DNA of 49,752 nt, from contig LRSR01013735.1 of NCBI GenBank assembly GCA_001579985.1, positions 1 to 49,752 of the forward strand. Reading direction: 5' to 3'. Below the pieces are notes generated by a model, which was not told where the DNA came from, made no database searches, and worked only from the letters and a program-made list of their open reading frames with translations. Shown one piece after another: positions 12,901 to 22,853 of the stretch. Origin of the DNA: Hypsibius dujardini. Lineage: Eukaryota > Tardigrada > Eutardigrada > Parachela > Hypsibiidae. How positions within the stretch are numbered: position 1 is the first letter of the stretch; every line of letters starts with the position of its first letter. The translations under genes were made by a program, and so were the position numbers.

Positions 12901-13456
12901 TCAGCTGATCAGCGGGAGAAAAACCGGCTGGATAGTGACTTGGCTATTCAGCCGGAGTAACTCCGGCCGAATAGCTTTGACCTTGATTTAATTGTATTAG
13001 AAGAAGAAAAAAACTAAACACACGAAACCGGGGTGGCAAAAATAGATTTAGTCAGTTAAATAATATTTTTCGCCAATTAGTTTAGGATTGTCACTTATCA
13101 GTACCATTAACGAAAACTCTTACTTTAATTTTAAATAATTTTAGCTATTCCTCTACCTTCTTTAACTGACATGTTTTTAATTTAATTTATTTGATAAACT
13201 AGAAAAACTAAGATTAAACAATCAACACTAAAAGTTCAAGTTTATAGTTTGTTTAGTGAATACTAAACACTAGTCAATAACAAGTTGAATTTAGTTCCCT
13301 ACCAGTGATTGCGGTAATTCCCGGCAGATTTCTCGCCGTCTGAAGACTTTGTTCGTGTATTTTCAGCCCAATAACTCCCGTCCTGAGCGAAATCCAACTT
13401 TCAAACCCTTTCTCCTCAGAACAGAGCCGTATATCGGGATAAAATACGCGATCCAT
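3988..13456 (-). CDS. G3: complete six-exon KH-like/proline-rich/RING protein (507 aa)
   Basis: Exons 13303..13456, 8078..8447, 6706..6953, 6261..6422, 5387..5809 and 3988..4154 on the minus strand. All junctions have GT/AG and matching phases (1, 2, 1, 1, 1), and the total is exactly 508 codons. Residues 1-51: exon 1, no anchor. 52-174: first KH-like domain (KGLNEAAVAEAARTID, GERSNVEQAKEMF). 175-257: polar and proline-containing linker. 258-311: optional exon Q. 312-452: second KH-like domain. 453-507: C3HC4 RING with C457, C460, C472, H474, C478, C481, C492, C495, ending LRLYG. A C-terminal RING after KH-like repeats recalls MEX-3-type RNA-binding E3 ligases, but KH identity is inferred from the V.I.G...NVEQA pattern only. 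Intron 1 contains the MULE. Leaving out exon Q keeps the frame. Confidence 0.65.
5085..5367. repeat. inverted repeat beside the KH exon donor (G3 copy)
   Basis: 5085-5153 (GTGGCAAGGTTACTTCTTCA, then CCCACACCCATTC) is repeated in reverse complement at about 5280-5367, with a 130-bp spacer. The same arrangement occurs at 25783-26070 (G4) and 46298-46585 (G6). The right arm overlaps the read-through extension of the KH exon beyond its GTAAGA donor. Confidence 0.7.
6954..8077 (-). other. G3 intron between KH2 and P exons
   Basis: No gene recognised. This intron type recurs at 14500-15520, 27280-28030, 30400-31890 and 47675-48879. It contains pyrimidine-rich runs (7738-7785 and 7985-8050) and the repeated phrase CCAAAAACAGCCCTGTGTTT. 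Confidence 0.5.
8641..8649 (+). repeat. 9-bp target site duplication of the MULE, left copy
   Basis: TTGATTTAA occurs immediately outside both element ends (8641..8649 and 12983..12991). The paralogous intron of G6 has it once, uninterrupted, at 49466..49474. Confidence 0.9.
8799..12053 (+). CDS. MULE transposase with N-terminal zinc/FAR1-like region and SWIM finger
   Basis: Four exons: 8799..9782, 9859..10029, 10336..11100, 11454..12053, all phase 0 with GT/AG ends, about 839 codons. The start is uncertain: 8799 is a GTG and no in-frame ATG precedes the conserved region, so an upstream start or a non-AUG start is possible. The first 170 residues resemble a FAR1/ZSWIM-type domain (CCVHYG, GCRVFYEVK, HSGH). 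The DDE core follows: D272 in FMDGTYRVN, D333 in FVDKD, E448 in NNRVERF. A SWIM zinc finger is at C574, C576, C586, H588 (CDCYISCSFGIACRH). The last 200 residues are low complexity and Gly-rich. A TGA at 12051..12053 ends this frame, but the same frame continues into the protease. The protein would act in the nucleus on the element's TIRs. Confidence 0.82.
10030..10335 (+). repeat. CCGTC/ATCCGTC-rich intron 2 of the MULE transposase
   Basis: The intron runs from GTATGTC to TTTTAG and is mostly degenerate tetranucleotide repeat (GTCCGTCC, CATCCGTC), pyrimidine-rich on the sense strand. Intron 3 (11101..11453) has the same composition and ends TTCTAG. Confidence 0.8.
11101..11453 (+). repeat. 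GTCCGTCC-rich intron 3 of the MULE transposase
   Basis: It starts GTAAGC directly after GACGAG and ends CTTCTAG. The body contains several degenerate copies of CGTCAGCCTATGTGACTGCC, about 45-50 bp apart, interleaved with GTCCGTCC units. Confidence 0.8.
12066..12854 (+). CDS. Ulp1-like (C48-type) cysteine protease domain of the MULE
   Basis: The frame is the same as the last transposase exon, separated only by TGA at 12051..12053. Counting from the GTG at 12066, the catalytic set of SUMO-protease-like enzymes is visible: H101 (GVNHFLTLHV), D117 (ATVYDSVG), Q149 and C156 (PAQEMGSNNC), with the usual Q-x6-C spacing. The C-terminal part is basic (PRKRRE). Many eukaryotic MULEs carry such a protease, in the same ORF or a second one. 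Here it could be a separate ORF (first in-frame ATG at the M of FWMTV), a read-through product, or a unit split by a recent nonsense mutation. No GT-AG intron removing the TGA and keeping the frame was found. Confidence 0.75.
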   Translation: MSPQNDFWMTVATVRNNMPAEIRLTKYDERSLSDVGTFLSVEATQVFMLYLWTVCKGTICGLEDPALLTQCRDDGVEINNIRASLKRKSVVLQILFDGVNHFLTLHVDKSGTATVYDSVGKTPSANVVEQLRLILGNGYNVLMPSIPAQEMGSNNCLCNASAIATDIAYGKRGYETAKYDNSTSLREWQRKIIIGDTLISPAPRKRREATECPNDCSKKRDLSLLINRIIFDYSLVSLLIIPHLCTSSRLSDLSLLLVKKNG

Positions 13457-14055
13457 TTTGCCGCATATACTTTTTTCAGGCAAGGCTCCAATACTATTCC
13501 TTGAGAAACAAGAGACGGATTATGGAATTCTGTGTGGCCTTGCAAAGCACAAGAGTGAATAAGCACAAAAATAGAAATATCGCTATGGTGCGTGGCAAAT
13601 TAAACTGTGTCCTTCGCAAAAATGTTCCATTCTATAATAATCAACAAGCGTGAGAGATAAGCGATAACGCTTGGTTGTTAGATTGTAGTATCAGCATAGC
13701 CGAAACAAACACAAGTCAACGGAGCAGGAAATGCAACAGGCGCGTCTTCTGCACTGTGAAATACACTCTCGTCAGCAGAGCAATGTTCTATCCCTCATTG
13801 TACGTGCGGGGAACATGCCAAGCAGAGTAGGCTGAATTACTCAATCTTACAAGCCGATAGCGCAAAGCCAACCCACTAAGCAAGCAAGAGCAGTGTATAA
13901 GTTGAAAGAAGAGTCTGCTTCTTTTGGTCGAACCGGAAGTGAACGGGAGAGTTGTCGCATCAAGTTGTTTCAAAATTTTTACTGGATAACTAACTGGTTT
14001 GGCTGCAATTATTGTTTAAGAAACTGATGCTTTTGTGAAGAAGCGAAGACACATA
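13457..14055 (-). promoter_or_regulatory. G3 promoter-like block and upstream flank
   Basis: 13457-13830 is the family 5' block (GATAGCG, GCCGAAACAAACACAAG, GTGCGGGGAAC). 13830-14050 matches 30235-30365 (GTTCCAAAGTTTATACTGG in that copy). No ORF of interest. Confidence 0.45.
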
Positions 14056-14486
14056 CAGTCGTCCCCACATTGTTCTCCGGTTGCACAAAAATCAGGTGCG
14101 CGCATGCGCCTTCTGTTGTGGCAGGCCGGTTGGGTCAATAAAAGAAACACTGGCTAGACAGGCTAAATTTATGTCGCCCATGGCAAACCAAATCGTGCAA
14201 AAGATAACGATCACAATTTATTTGGGAAAAGTCCCTGTCAAGTCGCACGTACAGTAATGTTATGTGAGCCTGTGGGACTCGTCTCAAATTCACCGAACAG
14301 CTGTTTCTACCGCTGTCTGAAAGTTCACTGCTCTCTGGACAAGACTTGATTATTTATAGTGTCGGACGTTTTTGATTGGCTAGTGGGTGTGGTTTGCTTG
14401 ACCGAAAGTGTGCATTTGGGGGCGGAGTTTGACTAATTTTGTATGCAGTAAAAATCACGTGACCGGAGAACAATGTGGGGACACTG
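14056..14486. mobile_element. 431-bp MITE with CAGTG termini and TA target duplication
   Basis: Ends CAGTCGTCCCCACATTGTTC / reverse complement CAGTGTCCCCACATTGTTCT, extending to CTCCGGT, flanked by TA on both sides. The paralogous site at about 30365 reads CACATAGCTTAG without the insert, so the insertion is defined to the base. CAGTG ends with a TA target point to the Tc1/mariner superfamily. There is no transposase ORF. Confidence 0.88.
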
Positions 14487-14929
14487 TAGTTTAGTGTAGT
14501 CCTTTAACATTTAAAAAATATGTACTAAGCAACTTTCCGTGAAACCTGATCGCAAAATATTTATCCTTGAAGAGAAGAGTCCGATTCTGGCCGAACTTGG
14601 TAGGCTAAAAATTGCCAACTTGACAAACTAAGCGCTTAGGCTAACAATTTTCATTGCACTTTTTAAAGCTCAAATTTGTATGCACTTCAAGTCACCTAGA
14701 CAACTAATTTTGAAAGAATTTAGTTTTGAACAACGGTAAAATTTAGAGAGCCATTCAAATTTGAGTAAATGTTTGTGGTGGTTCCAGTATATTGGGTCTG
14801 GGACTGGAAATCACATCTGCGGTTTCAGAAAAAAATATGGAAGAAAAATACTTCCCGCGCCGCTTTGTGTTTCGAGCTCGGGCTTGATTGAATAATTTTT
14901 AAGCACGTTTCACATTTTTTATCCAAACC

Positions 14930-15522
14930 AATATTTTCCAGAACTCAAACTCATTTTTCAAATTTACTTGAAATTTTTTGCAAAGTATAAATAATAGATT
15001 GACAATCTCTAGACCAAGCTGAATACCTAGAAAAAATTAAATCCAAAAAGAGAAATCGGTGGCGCCACCAATACGGTCTGAAGTCTGACTATTTGCTGCA
15101 TCGCTGTTTTGGCTATTTTCGGACTTGTTTACCAGTGTTTTCTTTACCACTCGCAACTGACACTGCGACGTCGTTAAAATCTGAGGATCTGCCGCATCTG
15201 CACTCGCTTCATAATCCTCTCATCTTCCAGGTGCTGCTGCCCCTCCATCATATTCCTACACTTCCTACACTTCCTACACATATTACCATAGCCAATCATT
15301 GGTTACTCAGTGACGGAAAGTTTTCCCCTACATTTTTAACTTTGAACGCATAATTAGGATCTCGTGAGAAGATTGATTCAGACAACGTACAGCACATTAC
15401 GTACATCCGTATAAGACTCCAAAAACAGCCCTGTGTTTGCCCCTCAATCCTGTGTGCGTTTTCCTGTGGATCCTCCCGTATATTTTACAGTCACCAAGCA
15501 GTCTCACACATTTCTCGCTCCA
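14930..15522. repeat. recent duplicate of 30785-31670
   Basis: Nearly base-identical to 30785-31277 plus 31553-31670; the second copy carries a MITE. Upstream of about 14930 the same two regions are only moderately similar. The tract 15050-15245 also matches 27830-28028. Contains the 12-bp palindrome GGTGGCGCCACC at 15058..15069. Confidence 0.85.
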
Positions 15523-15999
15523 CGGGCAACGCCGTATACTAAGATTCTACAGTAGATACAGGTCTTGCCGGCCGCAATGAGGCTGCGAACGGTGCTAGCG
15601 GTCGCCACGCGAACTGAGCTGCGCTTGTTCTTGAAGTAGTTAGCGTTGTGGTCGGAAATGCCGGAGCAGCGGATGTGGGTCTTGTAGGTCCACATCCACA
15701 CCCCTTTGCACATTTGCGTTTGATACTTAATCTGGCAGGTCACTCCGCAGATATTGGTGCCTCTCCACCCGGTGCCGATCTACTCGAATATGTATGCCGT
15801 TATTCGATCGATGGCCGCTGCGATGAGCGATATCGACAATGCCGGTAACTCGAGCCTCCTCCACCTGCGAATTTGTAAGGTCTATCTCTGAAGCTGGTTC
15901 CTGAACGATGGTCAGCTAGTTCTCCTCCCGTGGCAGCTGCTGCATGAACCCCACGGTAGACAAGGTCAGCGTTAAAGCGACAACACTGAGGATCTGCAT
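15523..15999 (-). pseudogene. broken gene for a small secreted Cys-containing protein
   Basis: From an ATG at 15997..15999 the minus strand reads MQILSVVALTLTLSTVGFMQ, a clear signal peptide, and stops at a TAG soon after LPREEN. The following frames continue a recognisable protein: VQEPASEIDLTN, then SLIAAAIDRITAYIFE, one TAG, and GTNICGVTCQIKY with further Cys (MCKGVW, HIRCSG, KTCIYC). At least two lesions (a frameshift near 15935 and the TAG near 15785) break the ORF. The spacing of the Cys around WMWTYKTHIRC, followed by RSSVRVATASTV, faintly recalls anti-lipopolysaccharide factors, but this is a guess. The 3' end is cut at about 15522, where the duplicated repeat begins. A 5' copy lies at 36203..36358. 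Confidence 0.5.
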
Positions 16000-16395
16000 T
16001 GTGGTAGACAAGTCGAATTATCCAACTATTCAAAAATAACCCTTTTATTTCGAAGAGAAATACAGCGACGCGAAAACTGGACAAATGTTTTTGAAACATT
16101 GTGCCTCTCTGCGATTCTGTTTTTTACAAGTTTTTGGTGTGGCTCAATTATTTTTGGGTACGTGACATTGTGGACTAATTTATGGAAGGTTAGCACACAA
16201 ATCACTTGCAAAAGGATGTCGATACCCGATTTCGCTCTATCGGTATGTTCTAATATCAAAATCCAGCGCAAGAATACAGGAAAGAAGGCCAACTTTGCAA
16301 AAATCGAGGTTGCAGAAACATTCTTATGCCATCAAACCCGATATGAAGTAGTATTATCGATGCGCTTAAAGGTTAGATAGATGAGGCATCGCAAA
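16000..16395 (-). other. RING-gene 3' flank, split from G4 by the CACTA-like element
   Basis: No gene. It matches the 3' flank of other RING exons (CCCGATTTCGCTCTATCGG, CCGATATGAAGTAGTAT). It ends in GCAAA, where intact copies continue TATTAACCGTAGAG, the end of the RING exon. Confidence 0.7.
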
Positions 16396-16459
16396 CCCTA
16401 ATAAAAAATTTTGTGTGTCCCGAATTCGGCACGAATAAAAATTCACACTTTCTGCGGGA

Positions 16460-16640
16460 GTTCTTCCCGGACAAAAATGTAACCCTTAATTTAGTACATT
16501 AGATGTCTGTTCCGGACATTTTTTACCCTGCGGACAAATTTTGCCTGAAATAATTTGTCTTGAATTTGCCGGGTGATAAACTTTGTCCGTGAAAAATTAT
16601 AACGGATCCGGCAAAAAATAGACAAATACGTAATATATTT
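16460..16640. repeat. left subterminal GGACAAA/TTTGTCC repeats
   Basis: Motifs include CCCGGACAAAAATG, TTCCGGACATTT, TGCGGACAAATTT, AATTTGTCTTG, CTTTGTCCGTG and TAGACAAAT. The right subterminal region (24820..25040) holds matching copies. Such repeats are binding sites for the accessory protein in plant CACTA elements. Confidence 0.75.
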
Positions 16641-16916
16641 TTTCCTTTTTTATTCGCATTAAAAAATTTTATACGTGTCACGACGAATGCATTACATATG
16701 CATCACATAAATGTCAGGTGCGAAAACAAATCTTTTCGGAAAACTTTCCTACAGTAAAGTTTAGAGTATTCAAACAGTCATTTTGCCGACGCATGTTAGA
16801 GACACTTGATGGGTTGAAAAAGCAGTACGTAGTGACCTTGAAGATGAAGTCTAAAGCACAGCTCGACGCATACTATAAAAGGCAATAAACGTCGTTCGTA
16901 AAGCAAACTAAAGATA

Positions 16917-18650
16917 TCATTTATCGTGAGAATACGAAAGACGCATCCGGTCATTGAAGGCCTTGCACCACACTCGCTTGAGATGCTTCTTCGTTGGCAT
17001 TTCTTGGTCCCACTTGGTGTGGGGATATTTCCGAGCCTTGTTGTTTCGGACAATGGATAGATGACCTGTAGCGAGAAACGTTGGGGTAAGAAATTGCAAT
17101 TTCTTTACGGAAAGAAGGTCATTTAGATATTTGATTTTTTAAATAAATACTATAGATAATCTCAAAAACGTAAGATGCTATCATTATAGTTCCAATTATA
17201 GTTTCAATTATAGCTTCTCTCGTAGCCTCTGAACTGTAGAAATGTGTTCACGTAATTTAGTATCTTTGAGAAAGCTTTAAAAAAACTACTTGCGCAAAAT
17301 GCACAACTGACCCGTTAATAATTTCAATGGGATATCTTACCATAGAGTGCCTTGATGCACTTGTTGCCAAACAGCTTAGCAAATCCAACAGACCGTTGCT
17401 TCACCGCGCGAGCTCGAATGATATCGGCAGGTGCGATCAGCAATTCCCACAACAACTTGTTGCCGTACTCTTTCAAAGAGTCCGATTCATTCTCCAACGA
17501 CATGAGATCTGTACGACTGACCCACATTGGCGCATCCGCGGTGCCGATATTCTTGGAGGTCGATAGGTTCGCAGCATCCGGTTCGTTCAAAAATGAAAAG
17601 TCCACACCGACAATTTCTATAAATCGAAATAAAATGACATCAGAGGTGACGGAATGCCTATTTTTTGGACTGACAAACGCTTTGATGATAAACAAAACTT
17701 CACCAAACAGAATGCTGTCGAATGGGTCATTTTGGACATTTGATTCATTTTATTTTTATTGTTATTTCGTTAATTTTAAATTTTGTGCGTTAAAAAAAAA
17801 TAAAAGAGGACAAATGGATTCAACATTAAATAACACTGGTATTGTATTTGAAGTAATCCTGCAGTATTGTATCGTCGAAAGCCCCTCCCCCTGATAATTT
17901 TGAAGCATCATTAAGCGAAAATATATAATTCTTACCAAGCTTTTCGGGCTTCTTGGATCCCTTTTTTGGTATGCTCAATTTCAGCGACTGGTTATAACCA
18001 AGAGCTTCCTCTTTTTCTGCAAAAACAAGCGAGATCTAATTAAGTTCATAAACCAAACCAGATACCAGATAACCAAACCAGATATCAGTAAAATCTGTAC
18101 ACATTTTTACCACGAATTTTTTCCATAAAACGGACAAGCTTGTCTTCGAATTGTGCTGTCCGGGGCTTTGTCATATGACCTGGAATAACAGCAGCTAATA
18201 ATTTTTCGATATGACAAGATGACTACCAAATAACACAAAATTAAGGGACTAACGTTGGGCCCGCATGCGATATTTGTCCAAGGAAATCAGAGCGGACGTT
18301 CGTTCGTCGAAGGAACTCGAGTCAACGTTAGCGCCAATATCCTCCTGAACTGGAAAATTAACATTTTATAAACAGATATATAAAAAGACGCGGGGGAGGG
18401 GATATTTAAACAGACAAATAGACAGGCAGACAAACACGCAATGACAGACAGACAGAGAGACAAAGACAAACAGATTGATTGACAAACAGACACGCGGGGG
18501 AGGGGATATACAAACAAATAGATAAACACGCAATGAGAAACAGATAGACAGAAGGACAGACAAACAGATAAAAAGACACATGGGGGAGGAAATATTCAGA
18601 CAGATAAACAGACAGACAGAACGACAGGCAGACAAACACGCAATGACAGG

Positions 18651-18682
<32 letters not shown>

Positions 18683-19693
18683 AAGAAAACAACCAGCCAG
18701 CCAGTCAGATAAAGAGACAGAGAGACAGACAGGCAGGCAGACAGAGTAGACAGACAGGCAGACCGACAGACAGACAGACAGACAAAAGATTACGTTGTCA
18801 ACGGCGGATGAAAAATATAAGAGCTGATCATCAATCATAAGGAAGCAATAAAAGTAATATTGAGTGCAGGCACAACAGAAACTACATGAAGTACAGAGCC
18901 CAGGACTTGCACTACGTACAGACAATAGGAGACAAGCATATAAGTCACAAACAAATACGGAATGGCAATTATGGATACCTTCGGTTTCAGAGATCACTTC
19001 CCGAGCTGCGATGGTTGCAATCGTCTCTTCCGGTTCTACTCTGGAGTTTGCGGTCTCAGGTGAACCCAGCATGTCGAGCCCATCCCGCATGCTTCGGTTA
19101 TGGCATCGATCGGCGGCAAAACTGCGGTGAAAAACCTCCTGTTCCTCCGCACCAGATTCGGACCACACGCTTGAATTGTTGCTTTGCATGCTCGTGTCTG
19201 CAACTGTGGTTTCTAAACCGCTGCAATTGTTGTGCTGTGATCTCGGTTCAACGTGAAGATTGATATCTCCTGTTTCTGCTCCAATTTCATCCTGGACGAG
19301 TTTAAAGCGGGAGCTCCGGGTGACTTCTACCTGGTCGGTTATTTTGGACTTCTGGTCAGGTTGACGTCTGATGGTTTTGATTGGGGCGGCCTGAAATTGT
19401 GAACGGCGGACACATAATCAGTAATTAACAGGCACTGTTCAACATACAGTAGTACTCCGAGCAATACATCTATAATAGAACGCACAATCGTGCAAATATA
19501 TCAACAGCCAAACAACTATTTTGTAAGTGGAGACAGATAGGCTTAAAGACAAAAAAAACGGACCGACAGATAGACACACAAACACACACACAAACAGAAA
19601 AACAGGCAGATACACAAAAAGTCAGACAGACAGGCAAGCAGGCAGACAGGCAGACAGACAGACAAACAGACAAAGACACACACAAACAGAAAA

Positions 19694-19726
<33 letters not shown>

Positions 19727-20421
19727 AACAGACTGACAGGCAGGCATATATACAGACAAACTGGCTCAGTTGATTGATATTTTGAATGACACGACAGGCA
19801 GTCATTCAAGATGCAACGTTTTTAAAAATTTGACCGATCCATATATAGACGGGGATACAGACGTACAGACGCGCAGAGAGACACAGACTGACAGAGAAAT
19901 AAATAGGCATGGTAGGACAAACTGATAATGCTTCATCACGAAATATGGGGTAACTCAATGCATCCGGTAGTCAGACTAACCGCTCTTTCAGCTTCCATCC
20001 GACGCAGCAAATCCGTCATTGCGTGCTCATCTGCTCCGACTGCCACTACTACAGCCTTGCAAAGCTTTAGCCTGCTGTTGTAGAAGAGGCGCAACTCCAC
20101 GCCGGCTTCCAAAGCCAATTTGCCTTCATAAGTCTCCAGCTGGGAGTACCTCGGAGTAAGAAATTTTGGAGTGAGCTCCTCTGGTGCCAAAAGCCACAGA
20201 AAACCGTCGGCGGCATAACGACACAAAACGAAATCTGAAATACGAAATATCCGACATGTTGCATTTCCTCACAAACAAAACAATTGGGTGCAAAATCGCC
20301 TACGCTTACGATTATTTTCAACTGAGCCTGCAATCATAATGCCCCACGCACGAGATGGGGTCTTCTCATTCTCTGCATCCGACGACTGGACTTCGTGAAC
20401 CATTTTCCGCTTATTCGTCAT
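16917..20421 (-). CDS. BEN-like DNA-binding protein carried by the CACTA-like element (482 aa)
   Basis: Eight minus-strand exons: 20310..20421, 19981..20234, 18979..19390, 18254..18349, 18111..18179, 17936..18016, 17341..17616, 16917..17065. Every junction is GT/AG, phases agree, and the total is 483 codons with no internal stop. Residues 1-37 are basic (MTNKRKMV). 38-120 form a compact region (FVLCRYAADGFLWLLAPEEL, RLFYNSRLKLCKAVVVAVG) that could be the Tudor/SH3-like fold often found before BEN domains. 121-300 are acidic and Ser-rich. 300-340 are charged and helical (FEDKLVRFMEKIREKEEAL). The C terminus (about 385-480) has LLWELLIAPADI and WCKAFNDRMR, which fit a BEN domain loosely. BEN domains bind specific DNA, so a TnpA-like role on the subterminal repeats is a reasonable inference. 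The fold assignment needs a profile search. Confidence 0.6.
18350..18978 (-). repeat. CTGT-repeat-filled intron 3 of the BEN-like gene
   Basis: The sense strand is (CTGT)n-like from about 18785 down to 18400 with GCGTGTTTGTCTG interruptions. The next upstream intron (19391..19980) contains the same kind of tract at 19530-19745. Long ORFs across it (Cys/Leu/Ser/Val-rich) are artefacts of the repeat. Confidence 0.85.
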
Positions 20422-21061
20422 AACGCCACTATGCCAAAGCAGTTATGAAAGCGAGATCGACGAAACAAACAAAGTGATAGTGATTCAAGAAATATAGAAG
20501 GCACTACTGGTCACTACTAAAAAGAAAATTGCGTTTCCTCTAAAAGAATCGTGCTCGCTTTTCCACAAAGGAGAGAATGATTTCTTAGAAAATGTATGAT
20601 GAAGTTAGCGTTGAAACGACCACTGGTCAAACGTATCGAGCAAAGAAATCACACATCATCTAAGGCAGCGATCAAATAAAGGTACTGGACAGGCAGGAAA
20701 GCGATCACGTAATTCCACGTAAAGCTGCCGCCCACTCTAGGAACTCGACAGTGTGTGCCGTAGTACCGTGTGCAGACAGCAACTTTACTCGAGCTCCGTG
20801 CCCGCAAGAAATTCAAGGAGAATTGCTCTTTTTGTGTATTACAAGTGAAAGTCGTTAACTCCAAAAACAAGTAACGATGACAAATTTTATGCACGTTTCA
20901 TACGTTCTGTATTCTATATTGTTGCAATAAATTTTGGTTCGACAATATTAGATATCCAAAACGCAACACTGAAGGTATTTGGACGAGAGAATTTATTTAT
21001 TTACAAAGAAGTACGCCTTGATTGAAGATATAACGACCAAGTACGTTTGATTTTATTTTAG
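20422..21061. promoter_or_regulatory. bidirectional intergenic region of the CACTA-like element
   Basis: 640 bp separate the divergent starts of the BEN-like gene (20421, minus) and the transposase (21062, plus). No conserved ORF was seen. It should hold both promoters; no specific element can be assigned. Confidence 0.5.
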
Positions 21062-22764
21062 ATGGAAAGAAAACCTAAATACAAGAGATTTGGTCGACTG
21101 CAACGTCGATTGCTTCAAGCTCTCCAGACTGCAAAATCACCGAGGAAACAACTGCTAATCGCTTCGTCCAAGCAAGTCAACCTCACGCTACCATCGGAAG
21201 AAGATTACCCAGCAAATCTAGACGCTGAATATGATCAGCTCCCATTTCCGCATGTCGATCCCAACTTTCTGCGCGATTCACTCAATGACCAGCAGAATCC
21301 GCCGAAAAGTAGGTGTAGCAAATATCATACACAAACAACTTGACTAAGGTAAAAATATCTCCACAATAATGAGACCAGTCCATGTGCGAGTAATCCCGCC
21401 TATTTACGAATACTTCTCTTAACCTATTTCCGAACACCGATAATCACAATCCAGGAAAAATTGCAGCTACATATTATTGACGTATATTAATTCAAAAATT
21501 AATTTAAAATTGATTAGCATGGGCAAAAAACCGTTTGAAGTCAGGGGGCGGAGCAAACAAAAAATATTTACCTCAACCAACAGGAAACCTGCAAATTTAG
21601 TTTCAAAAATGATTAGTAATTAGTAATTAATAATAGAATTAATAGTATTTCTTAGCATTTTTAAAATTAGTATTTGTAGTATGATCTTTCACAGGAAATT
21701 GTTACTCCAAAATATGATATTAAAATTTGCACACATCAAAAACTTCAAGAATTGAGATTACAGCTCCTCTTTTATAGGAACAGGGTTGTTTGCGGGAGAG
21801 CGACGAAACCGAATGGGTTGGAAAGTTACGGAAGTTGGCGCGCTCATCCTCTATACAGCAAAGAAGGCCGGCGTTGCGGATACCACTCTCGGAAAATTTT
21901 TGCAGATCATTGCCTTGATGGTGAATACTCCACGGCACCCGCTAGATCAAAGGCCGGTTCCTAACACCGTCCACAAGCTGAAGTCCTTGCTACGCATTAA
22001 TCCCAAGTCACATCAGGAATTGGTGTACATCTGCCCGAATCGTCCCCCTGCACCACGCAGAGCTGGAACGCTGAATAAGGCCGAGGACCGTTGTGGGTAC
22101 CGGATGCGAGCAACCGCTAATCCAGTCATTTTCGAGTGTCCACTTTGCAAAATATCGTATGACAAAAAAGTGCTCGACAAGGACGGAAACCATTTCATCA
22201 CAGTACCACTGCGGGCAATTCTGACAGACACCATGGCGCGGTTCGGCAAGTACGTCTCGCTAAATGACAACCGCGAGCTGGGCGAAACCGGAATGAATGA
22301 CGTTGTTGACGGCAAACGGTTTCGTGATATGCAGCTCGCACGCGAAGATCTTGCCATCCTAAAGCATTACGATGGCGGCGTTTTCAGCAAAAGCACCCAG
22401 AAAAAATTGTATCTGTCTTTCGTTTAGTGCATCAAAATACCACTGAGATATCGTCTTCCTACATGGAATCTTCATATGGTCTGGTGCGGCACGGACTTGC
22501 CGAAAGATCGCGAATGCTTCATAATTGAAGACACAAAGCAGTTGAGAGCAGTTCAACCCGGACATGCCGGGTCGTCACCCATCGTTTGGAAGGACTCAAC
22601 AGGTGAAACTGTTTCCTCTTTTGCTTACGTTCACTCCGTCCTCGCCGACAGTCCCGAAAGGAGTGCGCTAAACGGTCAGCTCAGTCACACTGCAGCGCAA
22701 GGGTGTGTTTATTGTGAACAGATCGCTCAAACCATCGGACACCGCAGCTGCTATGAGTAAGTGC

Positions 22765-22853
<89 letters not shown>

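Larger units (their letters stand above)
8650..12982 (+). mobile_element. autonomous-looking MULE (Mutator-like) DNA transposon
   Basis: A 4333-bp element with terminal inverted repeats: left GCTATTCGGCCGGAGTTTCT, right (reverse complement) GCTATTCGGCCGGAGTTACT. The match continues through CCGGCTGAAT and AAGTCACTATCCAGCCGG. A 9-bp duplication flanks it, the length expected for Mutator. A second partial copy of the end motif (GTCCGACTGGATAGTGACTC) lies at about 12885-12904, so the right TIR region is internally repeated. The element encodes a transposase and a protease and sits in intron 1 of G3 in the antisense direction. Confidence 0.92.

Noticed and set aside
15093-15353. 86-codon ORF repeated almost identically at 30958
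   Set aside because: The identity reflects duplication of non-coding intron; a third copy at 27890 does not keep the frame.
16411-16433. CCCGAATTCGGCACGAA resembles the EcoRI adaptor of cDNA libraries
   Set aside because: It lies inside continuous transposon sequence just after the terminal repeat, with no library or vector sequence on either side; a chance match is more likely than a chimera.
18287-19805. Long Cys/Leu/Ser/Val-rich ORFs in several frames
   Set aside because: They are translations of CTGT/CAGA tetranucleotide repeats inside introns of the BEN-like gene.
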